Origin: Chersky-840 sp035532735
GTDB lineage: Bacteria; Actinomycetota; Acidimicrobiia; Acidimicrobiales; UBA8190
NCBI GenBank assembly: GCA_035532735.1
Contig: DATKQM010000051.1
Location: forward strand, 1 to 12,806
Direction: 5' to 3'
Length of the DNA: 12,806 nucleotides
Positions 5,785 through 12,806 of the stretch are shown here, in pieces. The notes below the pieces were generated by a model. The model was not told the DNA's origin. It did not search any database and was given only the letters and a program-made list of their open reading frames with translations. The first letter of the stretch is position 1. Each line of letters starts with the position of its first letter. A program made the position numbers and the translations under genes.

Positions 5785-7065
5785 GTGACTGTTGTGACAG
5801 GTCTGTTTCGGCGCGCCCGGACGCAGACCGTCGCCCGCCGGGCGGCCCTGTTCGTGTCGACGATCATCGTCGCGGGGTCGGTCGCCACCCCATCGGCGTT
5901 GGGTTCCCCGGGAGCGACGAAGACCGGTGTGGGTCAGACGAGCACCGGCGCCGCTATCGACGCCACCCAAGCCCAGGTCGACGCCATCGAGGCTGAGTTC
6001 GCCACCCAGCAACAGTCGTTGGCGCAGCTGTCCGAGCAATACGACCAGGCCACCGTCCACCTGGCGCAGATCAACGCCCAGCTGTCGGTCACGGACGCGC
6101 ATCTGGCCGTGGCCAAGAAGAAACACGCCGCGGCACGCCATACCCTCGAGAACGCAGCCGTGAACGCGTACATCTTCGACACCCCTTCGGGGCAACTCAC
6201 CTCGATGTTCGCGACACCGACCGACTCGAGCGCCCTGCACGACGAATACCAGCAGACAGCCATAGGCAACATCGACACCGCCGTGAAACAGCTCGCGTCC
6301 AGCGAGCGCCAGCTCAATGCCACAGAATCGGACCTGCACTCCCAAGAGCAACAAGCAGCCGGCGAGTCGACACAAGTCGGAACTGCACAGCACGAAGCTC
6401 AAGCCGCCTCCAGCGCAACCGAGGCGACCCTGACGGAGGTCAAAGGTCATCTGGCTCAGCTCGTGGCACAACGCGCCGCCGAACAGGCGGCGGCCGCGGC
6501 TGCAGCCGCCGCGGCCGCCGCCAGCCAAGCCGCCAAGCAACGCGCCGCCGCGGCCGCGGCCGCGGCGGCACAGGTGGCAGAAACCTTCGGAGCGGGTTCC
6601 GCCGCCGCGGACCAAGCCGCCAACGCCGCGAATCAAGCCTCGGCAAGTGCGGGAGCCACGGGCATCATCGGCACCGGGGCGATCCAGACCGCCACAGGTC
6701 CGGGGGCGGCCGCGCTGATCGGAGCAGAAAGATATCTCGGCATCCCCTACCAATGGGGAGGAGCCAGCGCCGAGGGCCTGGACTGTTCGGGGCTCACCAT
6801 GCTCGCCTGGCGCGCCGCAGGCGTGAACCTCCTGCACTCGGCGGAGATCCAGTACCAGGAGTCCGCGCACATCCAACTGAACCAGGTCCGACCGGGCGAC
6901 CTGCTCTTCTATGACCTCGAGGGTGACGGCATCGACCACGTGGTCATGTACGTCGGTTCAGGGCCCTACGGCGCCGACACCGTGATCCAGGCGGCCCATT
7001 CCGGCACCGTGGTGGAGTTCGACCCCGTCTGGTACCTGGGACTGGTCGGAGCAGGCCGGCCCTAG
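5785..7065 (+). CDS. Secreted NlpC/P60 peptidoglycan endopeptidase, RipA-like with coiled coil
   Basis: This is a predicted cell-wall hydrolase cutting D-gamma-glutamyl-diaminopimelate bonds in peptide stems. From GTG 5785 (426 residues) it starts with a signal peptide: Arg-rich n-region (FRRARTQTVARR), hydrophobic core AALFVSTIIVAG, and likely cleavage after SALG near 40. Next comes a Gln-rich PcsB/RipA-type coiled coil (about 55-230), then an Ala-rich linker (about 230-300, two runs of nine or more Ala), then the NlpC/P60 domain (about 310-420). Catalytic residues are C334 in GLDCSG, H385 in DHVVMYVG and H405 in AAHSG. The coiled coil probably holds the enzyme inactive or recruits it to the division machinery, as known for the family. 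The start is debatable: a longer reading frame opens at TTG 5734 with AAGGA 8 nt upstream, and GTG 5776 is also in frame, but these make the n-region abnormally long. It is divergent from the esterase. Confidence 0.92.
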   Translation: MTVVTGLFRRARTQTVARRAALFVSTIIVAGSVATPSALGSPGATKTGVGQTSTGAAIDATQAQVDAIEAEFATQQQSLAQLSEQYDQATVHLAQINAQLSVTDAHLAVAKKKHAAARHTLENAAVNAYIFDTPSGQLTSMFATPTDSSALHDEYQQTAIGNIDTAVKQLASSERQLNATESDLHSQEQQAAGESTQVGTAQHEAQAASSATEATLTEVKGHLAQLVAQRAAEQAAAAAAAAAAAASQAAKQRAAAAAAAAAQVAETFGAGSAAADQAANAANQASASAGATGIIGTGAIQTATGPGAAALIGAERYLGIPYQWGGASAEGLDCSGLTMLAWRAAGVNLLHSAEIQYQESAHIQLNQVRPGDLLFYDLEGDGIDHVVMYVGSGPYGADTVIQAAHSGTVVEFDPVWYLGLVGAGRP

Positions 7066-7103
7066 CGCCGAGGCGCCCGCTCGCCGGGGACGTCGGGTCT
7101 GGC

Positions 7104-7116
7104 AGCGGGCCCCGCT
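7104..7116. repeat. GC palindrome at the -35 position of the acyltransferase promoter
   Basis: AGCGGG-C-CCCGCT is a perfect 6-bp-arm palindrome lying 12 bp before the TACCAT box, where no -35 consensus is found. It could be an activator or repressor site; chance is likely enough in GC-rich DNA. Confidence 0.3.
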
Positions 7117-7128
7117 CGCGCCGACAGG

Positions 7129-7134
7129 TACCAT
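7129..7134 (+). promoter_or_regulatory. -10 box TACCAT of a leaderless acyltransferase transcript
   Basis: TACCAT fits TANNNT and lies exactly 6 nt before the GTG at 7141, with no Shine-Dalgarno in a usable position. That spacing places the transcription start at or next to the start codon. The aminotransferase gene at 10777 has the identical arrangement. Confidence 0.6.
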
Positions 7135-7140
7135 GACCCC

Positions 7141-8013
7141 GTGACGGCCGGCAAAGAAGCGATACAACGCGAGCAGCGGGCCGCGCTCGTCCCCCTCCCC
7201 CGCACCGACGACGCCCCGACGCCCGGGCAGCGGCTGTCGGACGTGGACGAATGGGGTCGATCCGAACACACGAGGACCATCGCCCGTCGACTGTTCGCGC
7301 CGCTCTACGACAACTGGTTCCGGGTCGAGTGGGAAGGCCTCGAGAAGATCCCCAAGACCGGCGGCGCGCTGCTCGTCGCCAACCATGCCGGAGCAATCCC
7401 GTCTGACGCCCCGACCATCATGCACGGCATCGAGGTCGAGCGGGGCCGCCCCGTTTACGGCATGGCCGACTTCTTCTTCCGAGAGGTCCCGTGGCTGGGG
7501 ACGGTGTGGGCCCGCGTCGGCGGCGTGCCCGCCCACCCCGACAACGCCCTGCGCCTGCTGCGTGACCAGGGCCAGCTGGCGCTGGTGTTCCCCGAAGGGA
7601 CCAAAGGCCCTTCCAAGACCTACGCAGACCGCTACCGGTTGCGACGATTCGGCCGCGGTGGGTTCGTCGAGATCGCCATGCGGGCCGGCGTCCCGGTAAT
7701 CCCCATCGCCGTGGTCGGCGCCGAGGAGTCCATGCCCATCGTCTTCCGTCTTCCCGCACTGGCCAAGCTCCTCGGGGTGCCCTATTTCCCGGTGACCGCC
7801 AACATGCTCCTCTTCGGACCACTGGGCCTCGCCATGTACTTCCCCGCCAAGTTCAAGTTGCGCGTCCTCGATCCCGTGACCTTCAACGTGCCGAGCGGCC
7901 AGGAGCGCTACTCGAAGAGCCGCGTCATGGAAGAGGCCGAGAAGATCCGGATCAACATGCAGGAGACCATCTACGAGATGCTGCGTGAGCGGCGCAGCGT
8001 CTGGTTCGGGTGA
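7141..8013 (+). CDS. PlsC-type 1-acyl-sn-glycerol-3-phosphate/lysophospholipid acyltransferase
   Basis: This is a membrane-associated acyltransferase that esterifies a glycerolipid acceptor from acyl-CoA or acyl-ACP. It is 290 residues long. The LPLAT motif I NHAGAIPSD is at 81-89 (H82 and D89 are the catalytic pair); motif III FPEGTKG is at 150-156; motif IV VPVIPIAVVG is at 184-193. A charged N-terminal extension of about 50 residues precedes the domain, and a helical charged tail ends at WFG. NHAGAIPSDA resembles the MGAT/DGAT-like branch of the family as much as classic PlsC, so the acceptor could be lysophosphatidate, a monoacylglycerol or another lipid. GTG 7141 was chosen because of the TACCAT box 6 nt upstream. 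The stop overlaps the next start as GTGA (8010-8013), so the SDR partner is translationally coupled and probably works on the same lipid or envelope process. Confidence 0.9.
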   Translation: MTAGKEAIQREQRAALVPLPRTDDAPTPGQRLSDVDEWGRSEHTRTIARRLFAPLYDNWFRVEWEGLEKIPKTGGALLVANHAGAIPSDAPTIMHGIEVERGRPVYGMADFFFREVPWLGTVWARVGGVPAHPDNALRLLRDQGQLALVFPEGTKGPSKTYADRYRLRRFGRGGFVEIAMRAGVPVIPIAVVGAEESMPIVFRLPALAKLLGVPYFPVTANMLLFGPLGLAMYFPAKFKLRVLDPVTFNVPSGQERYSKSRVMEEAEKIRINMQETIYEMLRERRSVWFG

Positions 8014-9062
8014 GGCGAGTGGGCCGACGCGTCCTGATCACCGGTCTGGACTCGTTCTGGGGCGGTCGCATGGCGCAGGCCCTGGAGTCCGATCCCGAGG
8101 TGGAGATGATCCTTGGCATGGGGACCCGGGAGCCCTCGGTCCCCCTGGAGAGGACCGAATTCGTCAAGGCCGACCAGACCTACTCCATCTTGTCGCGCAT
8201 CGTCGGCGCCACCCAGGTCGACACCATCGTCCACACCTTCTTAGTGGTGGACTCCACCCGGGTGTCGAGCCGGGCTCTCCACGAGATCAACGTCATCGGG
8301 ACGATGAACCTCCTGGCCGCGGCGGGACAGTCCGGCTCGCCCGTTCGCCAAGTGGTCGTGAAGTCGTCGACCCTCGTCTACGGCTCCGCGTCGACAGACC
8401 CCACGTGGTTCCGAGAGGAGATGCCCCGCACCTCTCCGGCGAGGACCAGGGTGGAACGCTCGTTGCTCGAGGTCGAAGGGTTCGTGCGCGACTTCGCCGA
8501 AGACAACCCCGCCACGGTGGTCTCGGTCCTGCGCTTCGCCAATGTCCTCGGCACTGACATCGTCACACCGATCAGCACGAACCTGTCGCGGCCGATCTGT
8601 CCCGCCATCGCCGGCTATGACCCCCTGCTGCAGTTCGTGGAGGAAGATGACGTCGTCCGATGCCTGGAGCACGTCACCCGACAAAGGATCCCCGGCCTCT
8701 ACAACGTGGCGGGTCACGGCAAGCTCCCCTGGAGCGAGGTGACCGGAATCTGTGGGACCCGCATCTTGCCGATCTCCCCGGTGGGGACCCACGCCGCGGC
8801 TGCTCCGCTCGTGCGGCTCGGATTGATCGAGTTCCCTCCGGAGCTCGAGAGCGTGCTGCGCTACGGCCGGGGAGTCGACACCACTCGGATCGGCAAGACC
8901 GGATTCTCCTGCCGCTACACCACGGCCGGGGCCGTCGAGAGCTTCATTCGTGCCGTGCGACTCCGACGCAGCGTCGGTGACGCGCCACCCTCCTACACCT
9001 ACTCACAGGACATCGAGCAGTTCTTCCGCCACTCCCCGGCGGTCGTGCGCGCAGACGGGTAG
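8010..9062 (+). CDS. Atypical extended SDR protein (NAD-dependent epimerase/dehydratase-like), probably non-classical active site
   Basis: This is a Rossmann-fold protein of 350 residues. The nucleotide-binding motif is ITGLDSFWGG at 10-19, that is TGxxxxxG, with Ser in place of the middle Gly of TGxxGxxG. KSSTLVYG (118-125) marks the strand with the usual catalytic Ser/Thr. Where extended SDRs carry YxxxK, this protein has TRVER within PARTRVERSLLEVE (143-156), so both Tyr and Lys appear absent. Later family features are intact: LRFANVLG at 174-181, QFVEEDDVVRCLEH at 208-221 and YNVAG at 231-235. I recall related actinobacterial proteins with similar ITGL..WGG starts, so this is a subfamily trait rather than decay. 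A sensor or scaffold role is as possible as catalysis. The GTG at 8010 overlaps the acyltransferase stop by 4 bp; GTG 8019 is an alternative start. Codon 78 is the rare TTA (8241-8243). It ends 6 bp before the convergent GNAT gene. Confidence 0.88.
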   Translation: MRRVGRRVLITGLDSFWGGRMAQALESDPEVEMILGMGTREPSVPLERTEFVKADQTYSILSRIVGATQVDTIVHTFLVVDSTRVSSRALHEINVIGTMNLLAAAGQSGSPVRQVVVKSSTLVYGSASTDPTWFREEMPRTSPARTRVERSLLEVEGFVRDFAEDNPATVVSVLRFANVLGTDIVTPISTNLSRPICPAIAGYDPLLQFVEEDDVVRCLEHVTRQRIPGLYNVAGHGKLPWSEVTGICGTRILPISPVGTHAAAAPLVRLGLIEFPPELESVLRYGRGVDTTRIGKTGFSCRYTTAGAVESFIRAVRLRRSVGDAPPSYTYSQDIEQFFRHSPAVVRADG

Positions 9063-9068
9063 CGGCAC

Positions 9069-9689
9069 TCAGGACCTGGTGAGCCACTGGCCGACGAGGA
9101 CCTCGGCCCGGGTGTTCCACTCCTCGGCGGTCATGGCATAGCGAACGTGGTCCTCCCAATGCCCGTCGATCTCCAGGTACTTGACGGCAACCCCCTCCTC
9201 CCGGAGGTTCAACTTCTCGACCACCCGTCGGCTGGCCCGATTTCGGGGCACGATGGCGATTTCGACGCGGTGCAGTCCGAGCTCCTCGAAGGCGAATCGC
9301 AGGACCCCGACGGTGGCTTCGGGAGCGAGCCCCTGGCCGGCCATGGCCTCGTCCACCCAGTAGCCGACGAAGGCGTTCTGGAACGGGCCTCGTTGGATCG
9401 ATGACAGCGTGATCTCGCCGACGAACCGATCCGCCACGAAGATCCCGAACCCATACCCGCTGCCCATCTGACGCTCTCGCTCGCGCGCCGCGCAGCGGGC
9501 GGAGAAGCTGGCGCGGTCCTCGGGGGTCAAGGGCGCCCCGGCGGGACGGGGCTCCCAGGGGATGAGCCAGCGCCGACACCGGGCGCGCACCTCGAACCAC
9601 CGCTCGTAGTCGTCCTCGCTCAGGGTGCGGAGTCGGATCCGTCCTCCACTGAGCTCGATCGGCGTGGCCCGAGCCGTCCGGCCGATCAC
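9069..9689 (-). CDS. GNAT acetyltransferase, RimJ/RimL-like
   Basis: This is a predicted acetyl-CoA-dependent N-acetyltransferase of 206 residues. It begins with the typical RimJ/RimL opening (IRLRTLSEDDYERW, about 18-31). FVGEITLSSI at 89-98 and the central strand AFVGYWVDEAMAGQGLAPEA (about 106-125) follow, containing the acetyl-CoA pyrophosphate loop GQGLA. The last motif is GLHRVEIAIVPRNRASRRVVEK (starting near 138), in which the Asn-x-x-Ser/Arg region is diagnostic. The substrate may be a ribosomal protein N-terminus or a small amine; it cannot be told from sequence. The open frame extends far upstream, but that part is the shadow of the aminotransferase. GTG 9689 is preferred because it overlaps the aminotransferase TGA as GTGA (9686-9689), giving a coupled two-gene operon. 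The TGA at 9069-9071 faces the SDR stop only 6 bp away. Confidence 0.9.
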   Translation of the reverse strand: MIGRTARATPIELSGGRIRLRTLSEDDYERWFEVRARCRRWLIPWEPRPAGAPLTPEDRASFSARCAARERERQMGSGYGFGIFVADRFVGEITLSSIQRGPFQNAFVGYWVDEAMAGQGLAPEATVGVLRFAFEELGLHRVEIAIVPRNRASRRVVEKLNLREEGVAVKYLEIDGHWEDHVRYAMTAEEWNTRAEVLVGQWLTRS

Positions 9690-10777
9690 CTTCCCAGCAC
9701 CTCCCCCAACGCACCCAGGAGCAACTCGACATTGCGCACCCGGGCCGTGTGGCCCATACAGCCGATACGCCACGCCCGACCGGCCATCACGCCCACGCCG
9801 GCCCCGATCTCGATCCCGTAGCGGCACAGCAGCGCCGCTCGGACCTCGGCTTCGGTGCTTCCTCCGAGGTCTTCGGGAACCCACACCGTCGTAAGCTGGG
9901 GAAGGCGGTGATCGGCGCGAACGACGAGCTCGAAGTCGAGTTTCTCGAGACCTGACTGGAGGGCCTGGCCGCACGCCGCATGGCGTGCCCAGGCATTCTC
10001 GAGCCCTTCTTCGAGCAGGACCCCCAACCCGGCGTGGAGCGCGAACACCATCGACACCGGCGCCGTGTGGTGATACGTGCGACCGCCTTCTCCTTCGACG
10101 TAGCGGGCGATCAGACCGAGGTCGAAGTACCACGACGAGGGCCGGTCCTTGAGCCGGGCCCGGGCTCTGTCACTGACCGTGAGCGGAGAGAGTCCGGGGG
10201 GAACCCCGAGGCACTTTTGGGTCCCGCTGTAGGCCAGGTCGACACCCCAGCCATCCGCATCGAAGGCGATGCCCCCCAACGACGTGACGGCGTCCACCAG
10301 CAGCAGGGCGTCACCTTTACCCTGGGCCACCTCCTCGACGTCGTTGCGCACTCCCGTCGAAGTCTCGGCATGGACCAAGGCGATCACCTTCGGGGCCCGA
10401 TGCGCTCCGACCACGGCGTCGGGGTCGAGCGGCTCTCCCCATGGTGCGTCCACCCGTACGACGTCTGCCCCGAGGCGGGCGGCCACGTCGCACATGCGCT
10501 CGCCGAACAAGCCGTTCACGCCCACGACGACCACGTCGCCCGGCTCCACCAGGTTGACGAAGGCGGCTTCCATCCCCGCCGAGCCGGTGCCACTGAGCGG
10601 CAGGGTCAGCGCGTTCGTCGTCTGATACACCGCACGGAGCCGTTCGCAGGTTTCGTCGAGGACCTCGAGGAACTCCGGATCCAGATGTCCCAGGAGCGGG
10701 CGCGTGAAGGCGGAGACGACCTCGGGATAGGGATTGGAAGGTCCGGGCCCCATTAGGACTCGATCGCTGTACGCCAC
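9686..10777 (-). CDS. Class V PLP-dependent aminotransferase, alanine/serine--glyoxylate type
   Basis: This is a cytosolic transaminase of 363 residues, the normal length for the AGT/SGAT/PucG group. The N-terminal MGPGPSN at 9-15 is the family hallmark. SGTGSAGMEAA at 62-72 binds the PLP phosphate, LLVDAVTSLGG at 159-169 has D162 for the pyridine nitrogen, and the Schiff-base lysine is K188 in YSGTQKCLGVPPG. The C-terminal WRIGCMGH supplies the arginine that holds the substrate carboxylate. Likely reaction: transfer of an amino group from alanine or serine to glyoxylate; (S)-ureidoglycine-glyoxylate transamination is an alternative, though no purine-catabolism genes are nearby. The frame stays open up to 11011 but that stretch is Arg/Pro-rich non-protein-like sequence. 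GTG 10777 is chosen because family similarity begins there and TACCAT lies exactly 6 nt upstream. The stop overlaps the GNAT start. Confidence 0.93.
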   Translation of the reverse strand: MAYSDRVLMGPGPSNPYPEVVSAFTRPLLGHLDPEFLEVLDETCERLRAVYQTTNALTLPLSGTGSAGMEAAFVNLVEPGDVVVVGVNGLFGERMCDVAARLGADVVRVDAPWGEPLDPDAVVGAHRAPKVIALVHAETSTGVRNDVEEVAQGKGDALLLVDAVTSLGGIAFDADGWGVDLAYSGTQKCLGVPPGLSPLTVSDRARARLKDRPSSWYFDLGLIARYVEGEGGRTYHHTAPVSMVFALHAGLGVLLEEGLENAWARHAACGQALQSGLEKLDFELVVRADHRLPQLTTVWVPEDLGGSTEAEVRAALLCRYGIEIGAGVGVMAGRAWRIGCMGHTARVRNVELLLGALGEVLGR

Positions 10778-10783
10778 CCCAGG

Positions 10784-10789
10784 ATGGTA
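10784..10789 (-). promoter_or_regulatory. -10 box TACCAT of a leaderless aminotransferase transcript
   Basis: Read on the minus strand, TACCAT is followed by CCTGGG and then GTG at 10777. This is the same hexamer and the same 6-nt distance as at the acyltransferase gene. No Shine-Dalgarno or good -35 hexamer is seen. The 184-bp gap up to the glycosyltransferase stop otherwise shows only a weak CCCGG-cga-CCGGG stem. Confidence 0.6.
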
Positions 10790-10961
10790 GGCATGGCCGA
10801 TACCTCCCCCGCCAGGCCAGAGGCGCACGGGGCTCGAGGGTGCGGCCCAACGACGGGGTCGGGACCAGGCCGGGCGAACAGACCAAGCGTCAGAGGTCAG
10901 GCGGGTGCGGGACGCGACCGGTTCTCCGACCCGGCGTTCTGCGACCCGGCGACCGGGCCGA

Positions 10962-12806
10962 TCAGCGGTAGGACACCCGAGGTGGCCACGCCAGGGAGAA
11001 ATCCTCGGCACAGAGCGACAGATTGGGGTTGTAGTACGGGTCGCTGCGCAGCGTCAACGAGCCCCACCGCTTCTGCATGTAATGGACCTCTTGTGCGAAT
11101 TCCGACGCGCGAGGGCCAACGTCGTCGGGTCCTCGACTGATCGACTCGTGGTGGAACAATTCTGCATACGGGCTCCACACCACGGCCCATCCGGCCTCGC
11201 GCAGCCGCAGGCCGAAGTCCACGTCGTTGAAGGCAATCGGCAGGTTCTGCGCATCGAGGCCCCCGACCTGGTCCCATGCTTCGCGCCGGACGACGATGCA
11301 TGCCGCGGTGACCGCTGACATGTTCTGGGCGAGTTGGAGGCGACCGAAGTATCCCGACGAAAGCCGGTCGAAGAGCCGATGGAAATGCCCGGCCACCCCG
11401 AGCATCCCCAGGACGACGCCCGCATGTTGGATGCGGCCGTCATCGTAATAGAGCTTGGCGCCCGCGGCCCCGACTCCGGGCTGAAGCACCTGGCCCACCA
11501 TCTCGGTCAGCCAGTCCCCCGCGATCACCTCGGTGTCGTCGTTCAACAGGCAGACGATGGCACCCGATGTCTGTCGCACAGCCGAATTGTTGATGGCGGA
11601 GTAGTTGAACTTCTGTTCGTCGCGGATCACCCTGACCCGGGCATCGTTGGCTCTGAGATAGGCGAGGGTCGGCAGGGTCCGACTGGAATTGTCCACCACG
11701 ACAAGCTCGAAGTTCGGGTACGTCGTGAACAAGAGCACACTCTCGATACAGCGTTCCAGGAGCGTCCCGTCTCTGGTGGGAATGATGATGCTGACGAGCG
11801 GGGCCGGCTCTGGAACGTCCCAGGTCACCCGATTGTGACCCGACTTCGGGATGCGTGTCACGCGACCGGGACGTCCGGTCCTGCTCAGGTGCTCCATCAC
11901 CGCTCGTCTGCCCGCATCCACCGCGTACGGCTTGGCCGACAACTGTGCTGCGGTCGAACCGGAATGGGCTCGCCAGTGATACAGCACGTGGGGAATGTGG
12001 ACGACCTGCGTCGGGGACAAGCGCTCTGAGACCCGCAGGGCGAGATCCCAGTCCTGGCTCCCTTCGTATCCTTCTCGGTACCCGCCGACCTCGGTCACCA
12101 ATGCTCGACGGAACATGCACAGATGGTTGAGGTAGTTCTGCCCGACGAGCAGGAGGGGATCAAACTCGGACTTGAAATACGGCTCACGACGCAGCCCGGC
12201 ACCGTCGAGCTTGTCCTCGTCGCTGTAGACGATCCCGGCTTCAGGGGCATCGGCGAGCGCCGTGGCGACCAGGGCCAGCGCATGCTCGGCCAATGTGTCG
12301 TCTTGATCCAGACAGCCGACCCACTCGCCGGTCGCCATCGTCAGGGCGGTGTTGCAGGCGGCGGAGATATGCCCGTTCGTCTCACGCCTCGCCACTTTGA
12401 TACGCGGGTCCAACGCCTCGTACTCGGCCAGAATGGCGCCGACGTGGCCCTCTGACGAGCAGTCGTCGGCGATACAGAGCTCCCAGTTCTCGTAGATCTG
12501 ACCCCGGACAGAGTCGATCGCCGGCCGCAGGAGCTCGGGAGGAGGGTTGTAAACGGGCATGATGACACTGAGCAGGGGCTGGTGGGCCAACCGACGTACA
12601 CGGTCCCCGATGGCCCGGCGGGCCTCGTCGTCGATGGTGTCGAACAGCTCGACCCACAGGTCATAGGTGCCGTCGGGCGGGTGCACCGGTGCGTCAGCGG
12701 GCTCAACACGCTCAGCGGGCGCCCGGCGACGACGGAGCCAGGTGTACCTCCTTCGCAACGCGGCCGTATACCTGAACACCTTGGTGTGATGCAGGGCATC
12801 GATCTC
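10962..12806 (-). CDS. Tandem-domain family 2 glycosyltransferase, 5' end beyond the window
   Basis: This is a predicted glycosyltransferase for surface polysaccharide, with two GT-A (GT2) domains in one chain. Numbering here is from GTG 12779 (605 residues). Domain 1 begins LLSVIMPVYN (69-78), with nucleotide-sugar site ADD (104-106), CLDQDD (156-161, metal-binding DxD region), YSDEDK (185-190) and the acceptor-side SQDWDLALRV (241-250). Domain 2 begins LVSIIIPTRDG (328-338), with VVDNSS (361-366), LLNDDTE (411-417) and FNDVDFGLRL (517-526). Domain 2 resembles WbbL/rhamnosyltransferase-type enzymes. The frame stays open with no stop for nine more codons to the edge, and those codons (LHHTKVFRYTAALRR region) look like the usual linker helix of larger fused glycosyltransferases, so GTG 12779 is probably internal and the gene is partial. 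It is the likely edge of a polysaccharide locus. Confidence 0.92.
   Translation of the reverse strand, partial: EIDALHHTKVFRYTAALRRRYTWLRRRRAPAERVEPADAPVHPPDGTYDLWVELFDTIDDEARRAIGDRVRRLAHQPLLSVIMPVYNPPPELLRPAIDSVRGQIYENWELCIADDCSSEGHVGAILAEYEALDPRIKVARRETNGHISAACNTALTMATGEWVGCLDQDDTLAEHALALVATALADAPEAGIVYSDEDKLDGAGLRREPYFKSEFDPLLLVGQNYLNHLCMFRRALVTEVGGYREGYEGSQDWDLALRVSERLSPTQVVHIPHVLYHWRAHSGSTAAQLSAKPYAVDAGRRAVMEHLSRTGRPGRVTRIPKSGHNRVTWDVPEPAPLVSIIIPTRDGTLLERCIESVLLFTTYPNFELVVVDNSSRTLPTLAYLRANDARVRVIRDEQKFNYSAINNSAVRQTSGAIVCLLNDDTEVIAGDWLTEMVGQVLQPGVGAAGAKLYYDDGRIQHAGVVLGMLGVAGHFHRLFDRLSSGYFGRLQLAQNMSAVTAACIVVRREAWDQVGGLDAQNLPIAFNDVDFGLRLREAGWAVVWSPYAELFHHESISRGPDDVGPRASEFAQEVHYMQKRWGSLTLRSDPYYNPNLSLCAEDFSLAWPPRVSYR

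Noticed and set aside
6481..6570. GCC/GCG-rich tandem-like repeat
   Set aside because: It encodes the alanine-rich linker of the NlpC/P60 protein; the units are irregular and it is explained by the coding sequence.
5719..6939. 406-residue minus-strand open frame opposite the NlpC/P60 gene
   Set aside because: It is Gly/Arg-rich and arises from the antisense of alanine-rich GC codons; it has no domain features, and the plus-strand frame has clear catalytic motifs and a signal peptide.
9690..10133. N-terminal extension of the GNAT frame (148 residues)
   Set aside because: This part is Arg/Pro-rich and overlaps conserved aminotransferase sequence. GNAT similarity begins just after GTG 9689, which forms a GTGA overlap.
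10778..11011. N-terminal extension of the aminotransferase frame (78 residues)
   Set aside because: It is low-complexity Arg/Pro/Trp-rich translation overlapping the glycosyltransferase stop region. Family similarity starts at GTG 10777, with a promoter box directly before it.
1..12806. CRISPR array, insertion sequence, prophage or defence cassette
   Set aside because: I saw no regularly spaced repeats, no transposase or integrase motifs, no terminal inverted repeats with target duplications, and no nuclease, helicase or toxin-antitoxin genes.

Overview
This is a GC-rich window (roughly 65-70% GC by eye) with frequent GTG/TTG starts, leaderless-type promoters and families typical of high-GC Gram-positive bacteria. 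I infer an actinobacterium. The acyltransferase/SDR pair, the RipA-like NlpC/P60 protein and the tandem-GT2 glycosyltransferase are compatible with the Acidimicrobiia, but I cannot fix the taxon from sequence alone.

Left region (1-3650). A broken MFS_3-family transporter gene lies on the minus strand. It carries an internal deletion plus frameshift that removes about 90-100 residues from the middle. Facing away from it on the plus strand are a beta-hydroxyacid dehydrogenase (3-hydroxyisobutyrate dehydrogenase/6PGDH type) and an aldo-keto reductase closely resembling YghZ/Gpr (L-glyceraldehyde 3-phosphate reductase). All three use ATG starts. This part looks accessory.

Middle (3651-5733). A 445-bp stretch without protein genes holds a 74-nt minus-strand tRNA with anticodon UAA but a short (class I) variable loop. 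This is odd, because bacterial tRNA-Leu is normally class II. The stretch also holds a strong GC-rich stem-loop. A type-B carboxylesterase follows on the minus strand. It is driven by a recognisable TTGACC-17-TACCTT promoter overlapped by an 11-bp-period direct repeat.

Right region (5734-12806). A secreted NlpC/P60 cell-wall hydrolase comes first, then a PlsC-type acyltransferase joined by a GTGA overlap to an atypical SDR protein. These converge, with a 6-bp gap, on a minus-strand pair: a class V aminotransferase (alanine/serine-glyoxylate type) coupled, again by GTGA, to a RimJ/RimL-like GNAT acetyltransferase. A tandem-domain GT2 glycosyltransferase runs off the right edge. At least two of these genes have a TACCAT box exactly 6 nt before a GTG start, which is the leaderless-mRNA architecture; a third has TACTGT 7 nt before a GTG.

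Together the right half reads as envelope biology: peptidoglycan hydrolysis, lipid acylation and polysaccharide glycosylation, plus amino-acid metabolism. I see no CRISPR array, insertion sequence, phage gene or recognisable defence system. The strongest unusual signal is the class I tRNA with a UAA anticodon.
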